Shown here one piece after another: positions 10,989-23,682 of a DNA stretch of 64,000 bases. The notes below the pieces were generated by a model, which saw only the letters and a list, made by a program, of their open reading frames with translations, was not told the DNA's origin and did no database searches. Positions within the stretch are counted from its first letter, which is position 1, and each line of letters begins with the position of its first letter. This DNA comes from Gliomastix tumulicola. Lineage: Eukaryota > Ascomycota > Sordariomycetes > Hypocreales > Bionectriaceae. Location: positions 2,294,001 to 2,358,000 of the forward strand of contig BCHX01000007.1 of assembly GCA_001599755.1 (NCBI GenBank), read 5' to 3'. The translations under genes were made by a program, and so were the position numbers.

Positions 10989-12751
10989 ATGTCGGCAGAT
11001 AAGGTCACCAACGAAGACCATCGCGTCGAGCGAGTAGGCACCTCGGCCTCTGGCAAGTCCAGTAACAACGATGTGGTAGATAACAAGGAGAACAACGCCA
11101 TCGATGATTCACTCGTGCAGTGGGTAGAGGGTACCGCCGAGGAGAAGAAGCTCGTACGCAAACTTGATTGGCGTATCCTCCCCTGCACTTGGGTTCTCTA
11201 CCTCCTAGGTTATCTCGACCGCGCCAACGTTGGGTAAGTCAATCCGGCTTGCACGGTTTGTAGCTTACTAACAATGAGATGTACAGAAATGCGAAGACTG
11301 GTGGCCTGGAGGAGGACTTCAACCTTACGTCTGGCCAGTATTCCATCATCGTGCTGGTCTTCTTCATCTCTTACCTAGTTTTTGAGGTCCCCGCCAACAT
11401 GATTCTCACCCGTGTGCGGCCGAGTGTCTTCCTCCCAGGACTAGGCCTCGTCTGGGGAACCTTTGCTGCTCTGATGGGTGCTACAAACAATTGGCATCAA
11501 CTAGCTGGCATGCGCTTCTTGCTTGGATTTGCCGAGGTGAGCTCTCCATCCTCGGAGAGTAGATGACAATGACTGACATACTCCTTTAGGCAGGTTTTGC
11601 CCCCGGATGTGCCTTCTTTCTTTCCTCGTGGTACCGAAAGTACGAGCTGGCAACCCGGTTTGCCTTGCTATACACCTCAGTGCCCATTGCTGGTGCCATC
11701 TCTGGACTTCTCGCTGGTGTCATTACCGACCATATGAACGATGTTGCTGGCCTTCCGGGTTGGCGATGGCTTTTTGTCAGTTTCCGCTCATATTCCTTTA
11801 AGTCCGACCTTATGGCAGTATTCTGACTTAATCTTCTTTCAGATTCTAGAGGGGCTGGCGTCTATAGTCGCTGCTATTACCATCTTCTTTCTCATGCCTG
11901 ACTACCCCTCTACAAGCAAGCGTTTCCTCACCGAGGAGGAGAGCCAAATGGCATGCACCAGGCTTGCTGTCGACGGCATTGGCCTCACGCAAGGCCGAGG
12001 CGCCACGCACATCCCGCACTGGGTGGCTTTCAAGATGACATGCGCGGATTGGCGCGTCTGGGCGCAGTGTTTCATGTTCGTCCTCGTTACCGGGTCACAG
12101 GCGATGCAGTACTTTATTCCCACGCTGGTCAACAGTTTTGGCTGGACGGGAGCTGTCGGTCAATGTCAGTTTGCTACACCTCCTTCTCCCCTGGGTTCGA
12201 GGGGACCTTGACTAACCACAAATTGCTTTGCTGCTTTGCTAGACCATACTATTCCTGCGTACATGGCCGCGCTGGTCTATGTTGTTGCCTGCTGCTGGCT
12301 TGCCGACTACTACAAGCGCAAGTGGGAGTTTGTCTGCGGCCTAGCCGGTCTCGGGTGTGTTCTGTTCATCGCTGTGACTACGGTCAACGATCGGATGACT
12401 CAGTACGTCCTCACAATATTCGCCTTCGGAACCATCTACGGTTGCTCTCCCCTTGTCAAAACATGGGTCTCGGACGTCATCCCACAGCCTGCCGCCAAGA
12501 GAGCCATTGCAATTGCCCTTATCAACTCCATCGGGAATGCGTCATCCATATACTCCTCGTGGCTTTGGCCTAAAAAGGACGCGCCTCGCTACATCCCTGG
12601 ATTTGCGACCACGACGACATGGCTTGGGATCTTGTCCATCAGTGCAGCTTTATTTGCTTGGTTGTTCAAGAAATATCCTGCTGAGAAGCCAAGCAATATA
12701 ATAGGAGAAGATAATGCTGCTAGCATTCTGGATGAGCAGAGTAAAGCTTAA
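10989..12751 (+). CDS. MFS permease, allantoate/anion:cation symporter (Dal5-like) family
   Basis: Five exons, 10989-11233, 11287-11536, 11590-11775, 11843-12164 and 12243-12751, join to 503 residues. The four introns (53-78 nt) have GTAAGT, GTGAGC, GTCAGT and GTCAGT donors; the first has CTAAC. After a hydrophilic N-terminus of about 50 residues comes KKLVRKLDWRILP, then TM1 ending in LGYLDRANVGNAK (about 72-84). FEVPANMILTRVRPSVFLPG follows, the hallmark of the Dal5/Tna1/Vht1 anion:cation symporter group. SSWYRKYELATRFAL and LPGWRWLF are further family blocks, and WLADYYKRKWEF marks a loop in the second half. Known members import allantoate, nicotinate, biotin, pantothenate or other carboxylates across the plasma membrane. 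Sharing a promoter with a PdxA-like enzyme suggests it imports that enzyme's precursor (inference). It is the last gene before the AT-rich compartment. Confidence 0.94.
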
Positions 12752-13419
12752 GGAGTTATTAAAGGTGATAAATTAAGGTAGGTCTAACCGTCTATAACTA
12801 GAGGGCTCTCTCTGCCCTTAGGTTAGAAGAAATAGCCTAATAGCGTAGAAGAAGCTTAATATTAAAAAATTTAATTATATTTTTAATTTTTTTAATTTTC
12901 TTTAATATTTATATTTTTTAAAAATATTAAATATATTATAAAGAAAGATTTTATAGTATTAAAGTAATTAAAAGTATATTAAACTTATATAAAAATATTA
13001 TATAATTTAAATTATTATTATAAAATACTTATTAATAATTTATTAAAGAATATTTTAACTTATTAAATAATTTAAAATAAAATTTAATATTATAATTTAA
13101 TTAATATACTTATAAAATTATAAATTATATAAGTAAAAAAGAATACTATAAGTATAAAAATATTTTTTTTAATATAAAAGTATATTTATTTAAGAGAATA
13201 TAAGTTATAAGTTATAAGTAAATTAGCTAAAAGTTAATAAAAAATAAAGTTTTTAATTTACTTTAAATATAATATATTATAAATATATTAATTTATATAT
13301 ATATACCTATATATATATTATAATTATTATTTAAATAAATTATATAATATATTAACTATTATTATTATTATATTTTAAGAAAGCTATTTACTTATTTAAA
13401 CCCTTATTAAGCTAATATA
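12752..13419. other. Border and first AT-rich stretch
   Basis: From about 12,850 the sequence drops abruptly to very low GC and nearly all CpA/TpG/CpG vanish. The change falls about 100 bp after the permease stop codon. The stretch to 13,419 is A/T-run-rich, includes a TA-rich microsatellite near 13,295-13,320, and encodes nothing recognisable. It is the left flank of retrotransposon G1. Confidence 0.7.
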
Positions 13420-13424
13420 CTAAG

Positions 13425-13833
13425 TGTTATAAACTAACACTTAGCCCCATCTTAGATGGCTAAGCGCATTACATGTACCTCACTTTTTCACACTAATTAA
13501 TAAGTAATTATTATAATTCTCTAAGAATTACTATAATTAAAGATATAAATAATTATTATAATTCCTAGTATATTATAATAATTACCTAAATATACCTAAA
13601 TATATATATTATAGTTATTACCTAGCTAGTATATAGAATAACCCTAGCTATTAATAAGGTTATTTACTATAATATTTACCTTACTTATTTATTTAATATT
13701 TAAGTCTTACACCTAAACTATAACTATACTATTTAGTATAGATACCCTACTAATCCTATAAATAAGCCTTATTTATTTAAAACCCTACTCTTCTTTTAAC
13801 TACCCTATAGCTACTAGAAGCCTAATTATTATA
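13425..13833 (+). repeat. 5' LTR of G1 (409 bp)
   Basis: It begins TGTTATAAAC and ends ATTATA (ATTACA in the partner). It aligns along its whole length with 21033-21446, apart from a 5-bp deletion near its start and scattered transitions. Its outer (left) 60-70 bases keep CpA, CpG and TpG that are lost in the partner. Directly after it, a segment beginning TATTAATAG and shared with element G2 is the likely primer-binding site. Confidence 0.92.
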
Positions 13834-14029
13834 TATTAATAGCTCTTATTTAGGACTAGTACTATATCTACGTATTAAGTAATATTTAATACTATAGCTA
13901 CTAATTAGCTAGCTACGCTAAACCCTTAGGCAATTAACCTAGTCCTAACTAGACCTACTAATACTAAACTTACTTAATAACTTACTAAGGCTTAAGCCCT
14001 TATAACCTAGTATTAATAATAAAACACTA

Positions 14030-17000
14030 GTGAGATACTTAAACTAAAGGACCCTAAGAAGTTTAATAGTATACTAGGTAAGCTCTAGGGGTTCTTAACC
14101 TAGCTATAAGCCTTATATAGTTTCTACCCTAACCATCTAGAATAATATAAGGCTAGAGTTATATATATAGGAGGCTACTTTATAGGTATTACCCTTACTT
14201 AGTTTAAACCTAAGATATATAACTACCTTAATAAGGAAAGAGATAATAGGGATAATAAAACTAATAATATCTTTAATAATTATATTAAATTTAAGAAAGC
14301 TATTAAGGTAGTATTTAGTATAATAAATAAGGTTTATTAAGTTAAATAAAAACTTATATATCTTTAATAAACTAAATTAGCTAGTAATTATATTACTAAA
14401 ATCTAATAACTTATATTATATATTAACTAAGATAATAAGCTACTTATAATAGTTATATATAATAGTCTTAAAGAAGAAGTTAAAGATAAATTATATAAAT
14501 TAGAGAGACCTAATAAGTTCTTTAAGTACACTATAATAGTAGTTAGGATTAATAATTAACTATACTAATAACACCTAGAATATAGATAATATAATAACCT
14601 ATAATATATCCCTAACTAAGGGAAGAAATAATAAAATAGTAGAAGTTTATAGTACTATAACCTTAATAGTACTATATATAGTAACCAAGGTCATGTAAAA
14701 CCTATAGAGCTTAATAGCACTAAATATAGAAAGCCTAAGTAAGATAAGAAGAATATCACTTACTATAACTATAGTAAGAAGGGATACTATTAATAAGAAT
14801 ACTACTTGTAAAAGAAGTAAGATAATAGCTAAACCTAAGAAGCTAGAATAATAAAGAAAGTAAAAGAAGTTAAGGTAATTAAGAAACCTAACTAGTTAAA
14901 GGGACACCTCACAAAGGACTATTTAGAATATACCTAAATAGTTAACTATAATACCTTATATAGAACCTATATAGGACCTATAGTAACTAAATAAACCTTT
15001 AAATATAACTTACTCTTATAGACTAAATACTTTAATAATAAATATATCACCTATAAAAATTTAAAGAAAATAAATAAATAATATCCTAAAGAAATTAGTA
15101 TATAGGAATATAAAAATAAATACCTTTAAAACCTAGAATATAATAAGGAGTATAAAACTACCTTAGTCACTAAAGAAAAATACTAAGACCTTATATAAGG
15201 ACTCTACTAAGAAAATAATAATAAGTCTAGGGATATATATAGCTATAATAACCCTAATAAATAATATAATCCTATACTAATAGGGTAAAATAAGATTATT
15301 ATAATCTAAGTTATTAAGCTAACTTAAATAATTAAGGAAGAACCTATTCCCTAGGGGAAGTTTAAAGACTATAAGATAATTAACTTAAACCACTAAGATT
15401 ATAGCAACCTCACGTAAATCTTTTACTATAATAACACCTATAAAGATTATATAGAAGATAAAGTAAAAAATAGAGCCTATCCTATATAAGGAGAATAGGC
15501 ATACTTAAACCTATACTAGTAGAACTAGATGTAAGGGTTTAAGGTATATAGCTAGTTAATAGAGCACACTATATAACTTAGGTTTATAGGAGGATGCTAA
15601 GAGAACTAAATACTAATAGACTATAATAACTATAACTATAAAGTCTATAATAATAATAAAATCCGCTAATAGTATTACTAGAAGGATACTAGGCACACTA
15701 AAGAAGAAAAAAGGAAGGTGTAAGCATAGGCTAGCAAATTCCTTTAATTATTAATCCTATGTAAGATATATCTATAATACACTCTATAAAGTAGAACCTA
15801 AACTTAACTTAGAGAAATAATCTATAATAAATTTAATAAAGAAACTTAGGAGAAGGACCTAGGATAATAATAAAAAATTAATATAATATAATAGACCTAT
15901 ATTAATAAATATTAATATAATAAGGAAGAATAAAAACACAAGGTATACTTTATTACTAATAATAATAAACTATAGACTATAGAATAACTCTACTAGAGGC
16001 TCTATATTTATAAGATCTACTATCCTAGGATTAATATTAAAGAGATTAAGGAATAAGCTTAATAGCTTAAGCTTAATAGATTTAACTATAATATAAGAAA
16101 GGGAATATTCTAATAATAATAGTAATACTATAAGATTAAAGCTAAGTATTATAGAATACTAAAAGTATATTAATAAAGAAATATTATTAATAGGATACCT
16201 ATATAAATAATATAACTTATCTAGGATATACTAATAGATAAGGTATCTAATTAAAAAGACCTAAGGAACCTATATAAAATAAAGGTCACTATATAGGCAC
16301 TAGTAGGAAAGCTAACCTTAGAAGTCTAAATATAAGGATATCACTTAAATACACTAGTAAATAGTAGAGTAATAGATAATTATATTACTATAGTAGTAGT
16401 AAACTAATACCACCTACTATAAAGTATAAAGTTAAAACTATACCTACTTCTAAATATTAAAGGATAACTAGTAGCTTATAATAATAGAATAGTTAATAGG
16501 GAAATTAATTAAGTTACTATTAATATCTTAGGAAAAAGCACTAATATAACCTTTAATATTATACTAATTAAAAGCTATAATATAGTACTAGGGTTTCTAT
16601 AGTTATAGAGTATTAACCCTAATATTAACTAGGAGTAAGGCTAACTATAATAGTAGAACACTATAGGCTCACCTATTAATAGGATACTAGAAGATACTAG
16701 ATCTAAACTTAGGATAAATTAACTTAGAAAAATTAACTACTAAGAAAAATAGGTAATTTAATATATACTCCAGTAATATACAAGGAAAAAGAATAACCTA
16801 GTAATAGCTTTAATAGTATTATAACCTAGAAGAAAAATAAAATAATAAGTCCTAGGGAGATTATACTTCTACATAAAAGAAATATACTTAATTTAATATA
16901 AAGATAAATAGGATCCTTAGGAATAGCCTAAGGATAAAATAAGAAATATCTCACCTAAATATAAAATCTATAAAGATCTATTTAAAGAATAACCACTAAC

Positions 17001-19815
17001 TAGATTACTATAATATAATTAATAAAGCTATATAATTAACCTTATTAATAGAATAAACCCTATATTTTATAAGATTTATAATCTTACACTAGATAAAATA
17101 GAAGTATTAGATAAATACTTAGATAAAATACTAGAGAAAGGTTATATTTAACCCTTAATATCTATAGTAGGATACTTTATTATATTTATTAAGAAGAAAA
17201 ATAGCAAGTTACACCTAGTGGTGGACTACTATAGACTTAATATAATTACTAAAAAGGACTAAATACTATTACCTCTTATTAATAAATTAAGGGATTAGCT
17301 TATAGGTAAATAGATCTTTATAACACTTAACCTTAAAGGAGCTTATAACCTTATTAAAATTAAGAAAGGAGATAAATAAAAGACTATATTTAAGACTAAG
17401 AGGGGACTATATAAATACCTAGTTATACTATTTAGCCTTATAAATACACTAGCTATATTTTAATAAATAATTAATTATATATTATATAAGTACCTTAATT
17501 AGTTTATAGTAATTTACCTTAATAATATCCTAATCTTCTTAAATACCCTAGAAGAATATAAGGAATACATCCATAAAGTCTTAAACACCTTATAAGAAGC
17601 TAATCTACTAGTAGAACTAGAGAAAAGTAATTTCTATATATAAGAAGTTACTTTCCTAGGTTATATTATATAACTAGAAGAAGTCACTATAAAACCTATA
17701 AAGATAGCTATAATTAAAGAATAAAAGACACTAACTTTAGTTAAGGAAATTTAATTATTTATTAAACTTACTAACTATTATAAATAATTTATTAAGGGAT
17801 TTAGTAAGATTACTACACTAATAATATCTATAATCTAGAGAGATAAGGAATTTATTTAAATACCTAAATACTAGAAGGCCTTTAAATAGATTAAGGGTAC
17901 TATTACCTAAGAACTAGTACTAGCTATATTTAATCTAAATAAACTAGTTAAACTAGAAACTAATACCTTTAACTTTATTATAGTAAGTGTAATTAACTAA
18001 TAAGATGAATAAGGATAATTATAACTAGTAGTATTCTTTTCACGAAAGCTATATAAACCTAAGCTTAATTACTCTATTTATAATAAAGAATTTATAGTAA
18101 TAGTTACAAGTTTTAAAGAGTTTTAATATTATCTATATAGTAGTAAACACTAAACCACTATATATACTAACTATAAGAATATTATATTCTTTATAACTAT
18201 ATAAAAACTTAATAAATAATAAAATAAATATACTAAAACACTAGCTAAATTTAACTTTAAAATTATTTATTATAAAGGGTTAAAAAATAGTAGAGCTAAC
18301 ACCCTAAGCTAATAATCTAACTATAATAATAAGCAACTAGTCATCTAAGGACAGATTTTACACTAGAATAATAAAGGAGCACTAAAATAAATAGAGCTTA
18401 AAACACTCTACTATATTAAGCTTAATAAGAAATACTATAATTAAATTATTTAATAGGCTAAGGAATACCTAGGAGAAGTATTAAATAAATATTCTATGGA
18501 AAATACTAAAGCACCTCTTATAAAGGATAGTAAAGGAAAAAGCAAGATATAAATACTTAAACCCCTATAATAAGATATTATTTAATATATCTATAGTTAG
18601 CTAACTAGTAGATATTAAAAGATTTAAAGGACCTATAAATAAATATAATAAAACTATTAATATAAAGGACTAAAAAATAATATTTAAAAAATAATTAAAA
18701 CCTATTATAAATATAACCTTGCTAAAATAATATAATATAAGCTATATAAATACTTATAGCTACTACTAGTACCTTTATAACCATGGGGATTAATCACTTT
18801 TAACTATATTATTAAGTTACTTATATTTAAAGAACTAAGATTAAAAGAAGTTTATAATAATATATTAGTAATTACTAATAGACTCACTAAGTATAAATAC
18901 TTTATCCTATATAAAGAATTAAGTAATATAGCTATACTTATATACTATTTCCTATAAGTTATAGTAGCTAATTATAGACTACTTAATAAAATTATCTTAA
19001 ATAGAGGAATTATATTTACCTCTAAGTTTTAGTAGGTATTTATAGTATAACTTAGTATTAACTATAAGTTAAGTATAGTATAATACCTATAAATAGATAA
19101 GTAAATAGAATAATTTAATTAAATACTTAAATAGTATCTAAAATACTATATTAACTATAACTAAGATAATTAGGTAGAGATACTACTATAAGCCTAATTT
19201 ACCTATAATTTAGTATATTAAGAATTAATATATATATTACTATTCTACGCTAACTATAGATTTAAGCTAGAAATTAATAAGACACCTTAAGAAGGACTAC
19301 TTATAGAAAAGGTAATCCTTACTATAAAATAATTATAGGTACTCTATGAAGAGATAAGAAGATAATTTAAATTCATCTATAAGTAAATATCTAAATACTA
19401 TAATTAAAATAAGCTTAAGGGACTAAACCTTAAGGAGGGAGATATAGTCTACCTATTATATAGAGGAATAAAGATAATATAACTAAATAATAAACTAGAC
19501 TATAAAAAACTTAAACTATTCTAAATTAAAAAGAAAATTTTAATATTTAACTATAAACTTTTATTACTAGATAAAATATATATATATTTAATCTTTTATA
19601 TTTTACTTCTTAAACTAGTACTAAGAGATACTATTATTATTACACTATGACTTAATATTAAGGTCTATAAAGAGAATTATAAGGTTAAGGCTATTTATAA
19701 TAAAAAATAAACTAATAAAGGAGTTAAATATCTAGTTAAATAAAAAGAATATAGTAAAGAAAATAATATATAGGAACTAGCTAAGTACTTAAAGAAGTCC
19801 TAGTACCTCCTAAAG
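14030..19815 (+). pseudogene. G1 gag-pol relic, one frame, stops from RIP only
   Basis: Read in the frame of position 14,044, a Gag-like stretch begins LKDPKKFN. At 14,761 a zinc knuckle is recognisable with its Cys and His codons turned to Tyr (YxxYxxxxYxxxxY for CX2CX4HX4C). Further on in the same frame are an RT fingerprint at 17,221 (VDYYRLNIIT...LLPLI), the RT catalytic motif as YLNN at 17,515-17,526 (YLDD with both Asp changed to Asn), an RNase H ETNTF block at 17,956 (ETDAS-like), integrase ITNRLTKYK at 18,871, and a chromodomain at about 19,670-19,800 (YLVK*KEYSKEN*, where the stops replace Trp/Gln). All landmarks keep the same frame, so no net frameshift has occurred over 5.7 kb. The product would have been Gag, protease, RT, RNase H and integrase with a chromodomain. 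Confidence 0.85.
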
Positions 19816-20525
19816 AATTTCTATAAGATAATATAATAGTATTAAAATCCTCTATTAGTGCAGGCTCTAGTAGCATTAAACTAAAATACTTCACTTAGTC
19901 TTACTTAAAAGCATCTAGAACTAAACCCTTAGTAGAGAAGTAGCTAATAGATTAACCCACTATATTAGCCTTATAATAATAAGAGGCCTCCTATTTAGCC
20001 TCCTTATATTTAACCTATTCTAATTCCTCTATACTATTAATACCTTAAGATATTACATGAACTATCTTCTCCAGCTATAATTTTTTCTACTTTTAAAGGC
20101 ACTTAACCTTATAGTCTACTTTATAATAAGCTTCCTTAGCCTCCTCTAGCTCATCCTCTAGTTTTTAGTAATAAGATATAATCTTCTAAAGTTATATAAA
20201 GGATAAATTAATAATATTATAGTAAGATAAGTTCTTCTAGATATATATAATATAATAGCTTAAATTACCTAGAGAAACCTAATAGGAAGTAACACTATAG
20301 TAATAGTATTTAGCATATAAAGGCATATTAATAGAATAAAGTAGTAAGCCCTTAAGAAGATAAACTTTTTAGGTAGCTATATTAAAAGAAGTTTACTAGA
20401 TAGAATATTTAGTAATATAACTAAATATAATAAAAGAATATAAGGAAGGAAAAAGGACTTATAAGATAAACTAAGAATAAGGGGATAAACACTTATAAAT
20501 AATTTTAGGATAAAAATTATAGAAG

Positions 20526-21018
20526 GAGTTGATCTAATCGCACATTGTAAAACTTCTATTCGCACATTAGTGGCACGTGCAAAGCGCTAGCAGGGAGGGA
20601 AATCAGTACATCACTGTACCTTCAATTTTCAACCAATTAGACTGCCTAGCCCCTGTAAGCCTGGGCTGCCTGCCTCAATCAAGGCCGCCTCAATTAAGGC
20701 GGTCAATCTCAATTAAGGCTGCATCAATTGAGGCAGGCAGCCTCTATCAAGCCTGCCTCTATCAAGCCTGTCTCTGCAAGGTCTGCCTCTGCAAGGTCGG
20801 GCTGTTGTAAGGCGAGGTGGCTGCTGCAATGATATTTTACAGAGGCCCGGCCACTGTAGTTATAGGGGCCTCGGCGCTGTAGGGCCGGGCCAGGCTATTT
20901 CCAGCGCTCTAGGCCCACAGAATAACGGGGCCACGGTACAAGTCAGTACAATGCCTAGCGCCCGCACGTGCCACTAATGTGCGAATAGAAGTTTTACAAT
21001 GTGCGATTAGATCAACTC
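20526..21018 (+). mobile_element. Un-RIPped MITE-like element, subfamily A, copy A1
   Basis: This 493-bp element has ordinary GC content inside an AT-rich element. Its ends are perfect 55-bp inverted repeats (20526-20580 and 20964-21018, beginning GAGTTGATCTAATCGCACAT). The flanking 8-mer TATAGAAG is repeated exactly (20518-20525 and 21019-21026). The interior holds two degenerate minisatellites: AATTAAGGC-type units (about 20,675-20,735) and four 15-bp units of the type CCTCTGCAAGGTCTG (20741-20800). No transposase is encoded, so it is non-autonomous. An 8-bp duplication points to the hAT superfamily, although 55-bp terminal repeats are long for hAT. It interrupts the 3' untranslated region of G1 and keeps its CpA, TpG and CpG sites, so it arrived after G1 was mutated. 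Confidence 0.93.
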
Positions 21019-21021
21019 TAT

Positions 21022-21032
21022 AGAAGGAGGGG
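21022..21032 (+). promoter_or_regulatory. Polypurine tract of G1
   Basis: AGAAGGAGGGG lies directly before the 3' LTR, the usual place of the plus-strand primer. The MITE inserted just upstream duplicated TATAGAAG, so AGAAG also occurs at 20521-20525. The same tract, complemented, follows the inverted LTR at 63143-63153. Confidence 0.75.
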
Positions 21033-21446
21033 TATTATATTATAAATTAACACTTAGCCCTATCTTAAATAGCTAAGCATATTATATATACCCCACTTTT
21101 TCATACTAATTAATAAGTAATTATTATAATTCTCTAAGAATCACTATAATTAAAGATATAAATAATTATTATAATTTCTAGTATATTATAATAATTACCT
21201 AAATACACCTAGATATATATACTATAGTTATTACCTAGCTAGTATATAGAATAGCCCTAGCTATTAATAAGGTTATTTACTATAATACTTACCTTACTTA
21301 TCTATTTAATATCTAAGTCTTACACCTAAACTATAACTATACTATTTAGTATAGACACCCTACTAATCCTATAAATAAGCCCTACTTATTTAAAACCCTA
21401 CTCTTTTTTTAATTACCCTATAGCTACTAGAAGCCTAATTATTACA
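21033..21446 (+). repeat. 3' LTR of G1 (414 bp)
   Basis: It pairs with 13425-13833. The first two bases are TA where the 5' LTR has TG, a RIP-type change, and it ends ATTACA. Its right-hand end is less mutated than that of the 5' LTR (for example GACACCC against GATACCC). CTAAG of the target duplication follows. Confidence 0.92.
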
Positions 21447-21451
21447 CTAAG

Positions 21452-23096
21452 TAGAAAACCTTTTTATATATAAGAGAAAAACCCTATTATTATTCTATAT
21501 TAAAGTTATAACTCTCTTTATATAATTTTATTATATATATTACTAGCTTTTTATCTACTAGCTAGTACTTAAAAAAGATATATATATTAAAAAATTAAAT
21601 ATTAATTACTATAAATTTAATTTTAACTCTCTTTATTATTAATATAAAGTTTACTTAATTATATTATTTAAATATTTTAATTAATATAATTTCTTTATAT
21701 TTATAATTTAAATAACTTTTAATTTATTTTTAAATTAATATTATTTTAAACTTTATTTATATTTATATTAATTTTATTATTTTTAATACTTTATTATTTT
21801 AAAATATTAATTTTTTAATTTTTATTTTATTTTTTTATTATTTTTATTATTAATATAAAATTCTTTTAAATTAATTATATAAATTTTAATTTTTTTAAAT
21901 TTTTTTTTTTTTTAAATTTTTATTTATTTTTATAAATAAATCTCTCTCTTTTTTTAATTTAATTTAATTTTTTTTTATTTTAAACTTATTTTAATTTCTA
22001 ATAATATTTACTATATTTATTATTTTTTTATTATTAATTATTTTTACCTCTCTTTTAACTTTTATCTTAGCTTTAAATAAAGACTTTATTAATTTTACCT
22101 TTAGTATAATTTCCTCTTTTTTTACTACCTCTTATTATTCTTATATTAATTATATAAAGTTTAATAACTCTTTATTAATTTATTAAATTAAAAGTAAATT
22201 ACTTTTATTTTAATTTAAATTTTTCTTAATTTTTTTTTTATAAAATATATTATTAAAAGTTATATTATTTATAATTATATTAAATAAATTTATTTTATTA
22301 TAAATATTTAATTTATTTTTATTATAATATTATATTTAATTTATTTAATATTTTATTAATTATTTTAATATTAAAATTATTATTTATATTTAAGTTATTA
22401 TATATATTTAATATATAACTTTTAATTATAATTTTAATATAAATTTATTTTTATTTTATATTAATTTATTTTTATATTTTAACTTTTATATTACTTTAAA
22501 TATTAATTTAAAATATTATTATTATAAATATAATTTAAAAATCTTTTTTTTTAATATATATTTATTTATTTTTAATTAAAATAATAATAATATTAATTTT
22601 ATCTTCTTTATATTAATTTTATTTTATTATTATATTAAGTTTATTAAGGAGAAGGTTTAAATTTTATTTATTTATTAATACTTAAAGTTAATATATAAAT
22701 TTAAAGTTTTAATAAATTTAATTTAAAATTTAAATAAAATTATATTAAAAACTATTAAAATTATTTAAAAGAAAAATTATAATTTTATATAACTTATAAA
22801 GGTATTTATAAATACTTTAAATACTTATAATTTAAGTATTTTTTAAAGTAGTTTTATTTAAGCTTTAAAAGAGTTTTAATTATTTTCTTTATAAATTTAA
22901 TTTTAGCCTTTTTTAGTCTTTATTTTATAATTTCTATAAATTAAATATAATTTAATTTTAATTTATTTCTAATATAAAGATAAATTTATAATTTATATTT
23001 TTTTATTTTTATAGTTTATAAATTTATTTTTATTATTTTTTTTCTTCTTTAATATTTTCTTATCTTAAATTTTATACTAAAATAAATTAAAGTTAT
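21452..23096. other. Unidentified RIPped AT-rich sequence
   Basis: T-rich on the plus strand, with almost no G+C and no usable reading frame. Near 22,780-22,860 a spacing of Tyr codons (YKYFKYxxFKYF) could be a zinc knuckle with Cys changed to Tyr, so an older retroelement is possible. I could not name the family. It is the right flank of G1 and the left flank of the inverted G3 copy. Confidence 0.4.
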
Positions 23097-23194
23097 TATT
23101 AAGGGTCTTATATAAAAGTAAATTATACTATAAATATACTTTATAAGGTAGAGTTATTATATATTATAGTATTTATTATTACCTCTCTTTAACT

Positions 23195-23682
23195 ATATTA
23201 ATTTAATTATATATTATTAAACTTCTATTTATATATTAGTAGTATAAGTAGGCGCTAGGTATTATACTAACTTATATTATAGACCTATTATTTTATAGGC
23301 CTAGAGCACTAAAAATAATATTACCTACTACTTTAATGCTTAAAGCTACTATAATTATAGGGCCTTAGCCTCTATAAAATACCTGTGGACTAAGTGTTCC
23401 TCGCAATAGCCTAGCCTCATAATAGCTTAATCTTATAGAGATAGACCTAATAGAGGTAGACCTAATAGAGGCAGCTTTAATTAATATAGCTTTAATTAGT
23501 GTAGCCTTAATTAAGGTAAGTAGCTTTAATTAAGGCAGGTAGACTAGGCTTATAGGGGCTAGGTAGTCTAATTAGTTGAAAATTAAAAGTACTATAAGGT
23601 ATTAACTGTCTCCCCTGCTAGCGCCTTACATGTGCCACTAATATGTGAATAGAGGTTTAATAATATGTAATTAAATTAACAT
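23195..23682 (-). mobile_element. MITE-like element, subfamily A, copy A2 (RIPped)
   Basis: The 488-bp copy is in reverse orientation to A1. CTTTAACT flanks it on both sides (23187-23194 and 23683-23690), an exact 8-bp duplication, inside the LTR of the inverted G3 copy. Terminal repeats are still alignable with A1 through C-to-T and G-to-A changes. A central patch (about 23,385-23,420, with CTGTGG and CCTCGCAA) kept CpA/TpG/CpG. Confidence 0.88.

Larger units (their letters stand above)
13425..21446 (+). mobile_element. Ty3/gypsy chromovirus G1, full length, RIP-inactivated
   Basis: Two direct LTRs bound the element. CTAAG stands immediately before it (13420-13424) and immediately after it (21447-21451), a perfect 5-bp target duplication. 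LTR 1 starts TG and LTR 2 ends CA. A polypurine tract (AGAAGGAGGGG, 21022-21032) abuts the 3' LTR. The internal order is Gag (CCHC relic), RT, RNase H, integrase, chromodomain, as in chromoviruses. Differences between the LTRs are nearly all C/T or G/A transitions. A short non-autonomous DNA element (20,526-21,018) is inserted just before the polypurine tract. It is about 7.5 kb without that insert, close to normal for the group. It cannot make protein because RIP introduced many stops. Confidence 0.92.

Noticed and set aside
20577..20810. A 77-codon open frame inside MITE A1
   Set aside because: It is the minisatellite interior read as protein (repeated CLYQACL/CKV units). Other copies do not keep it, and it ends within the element.
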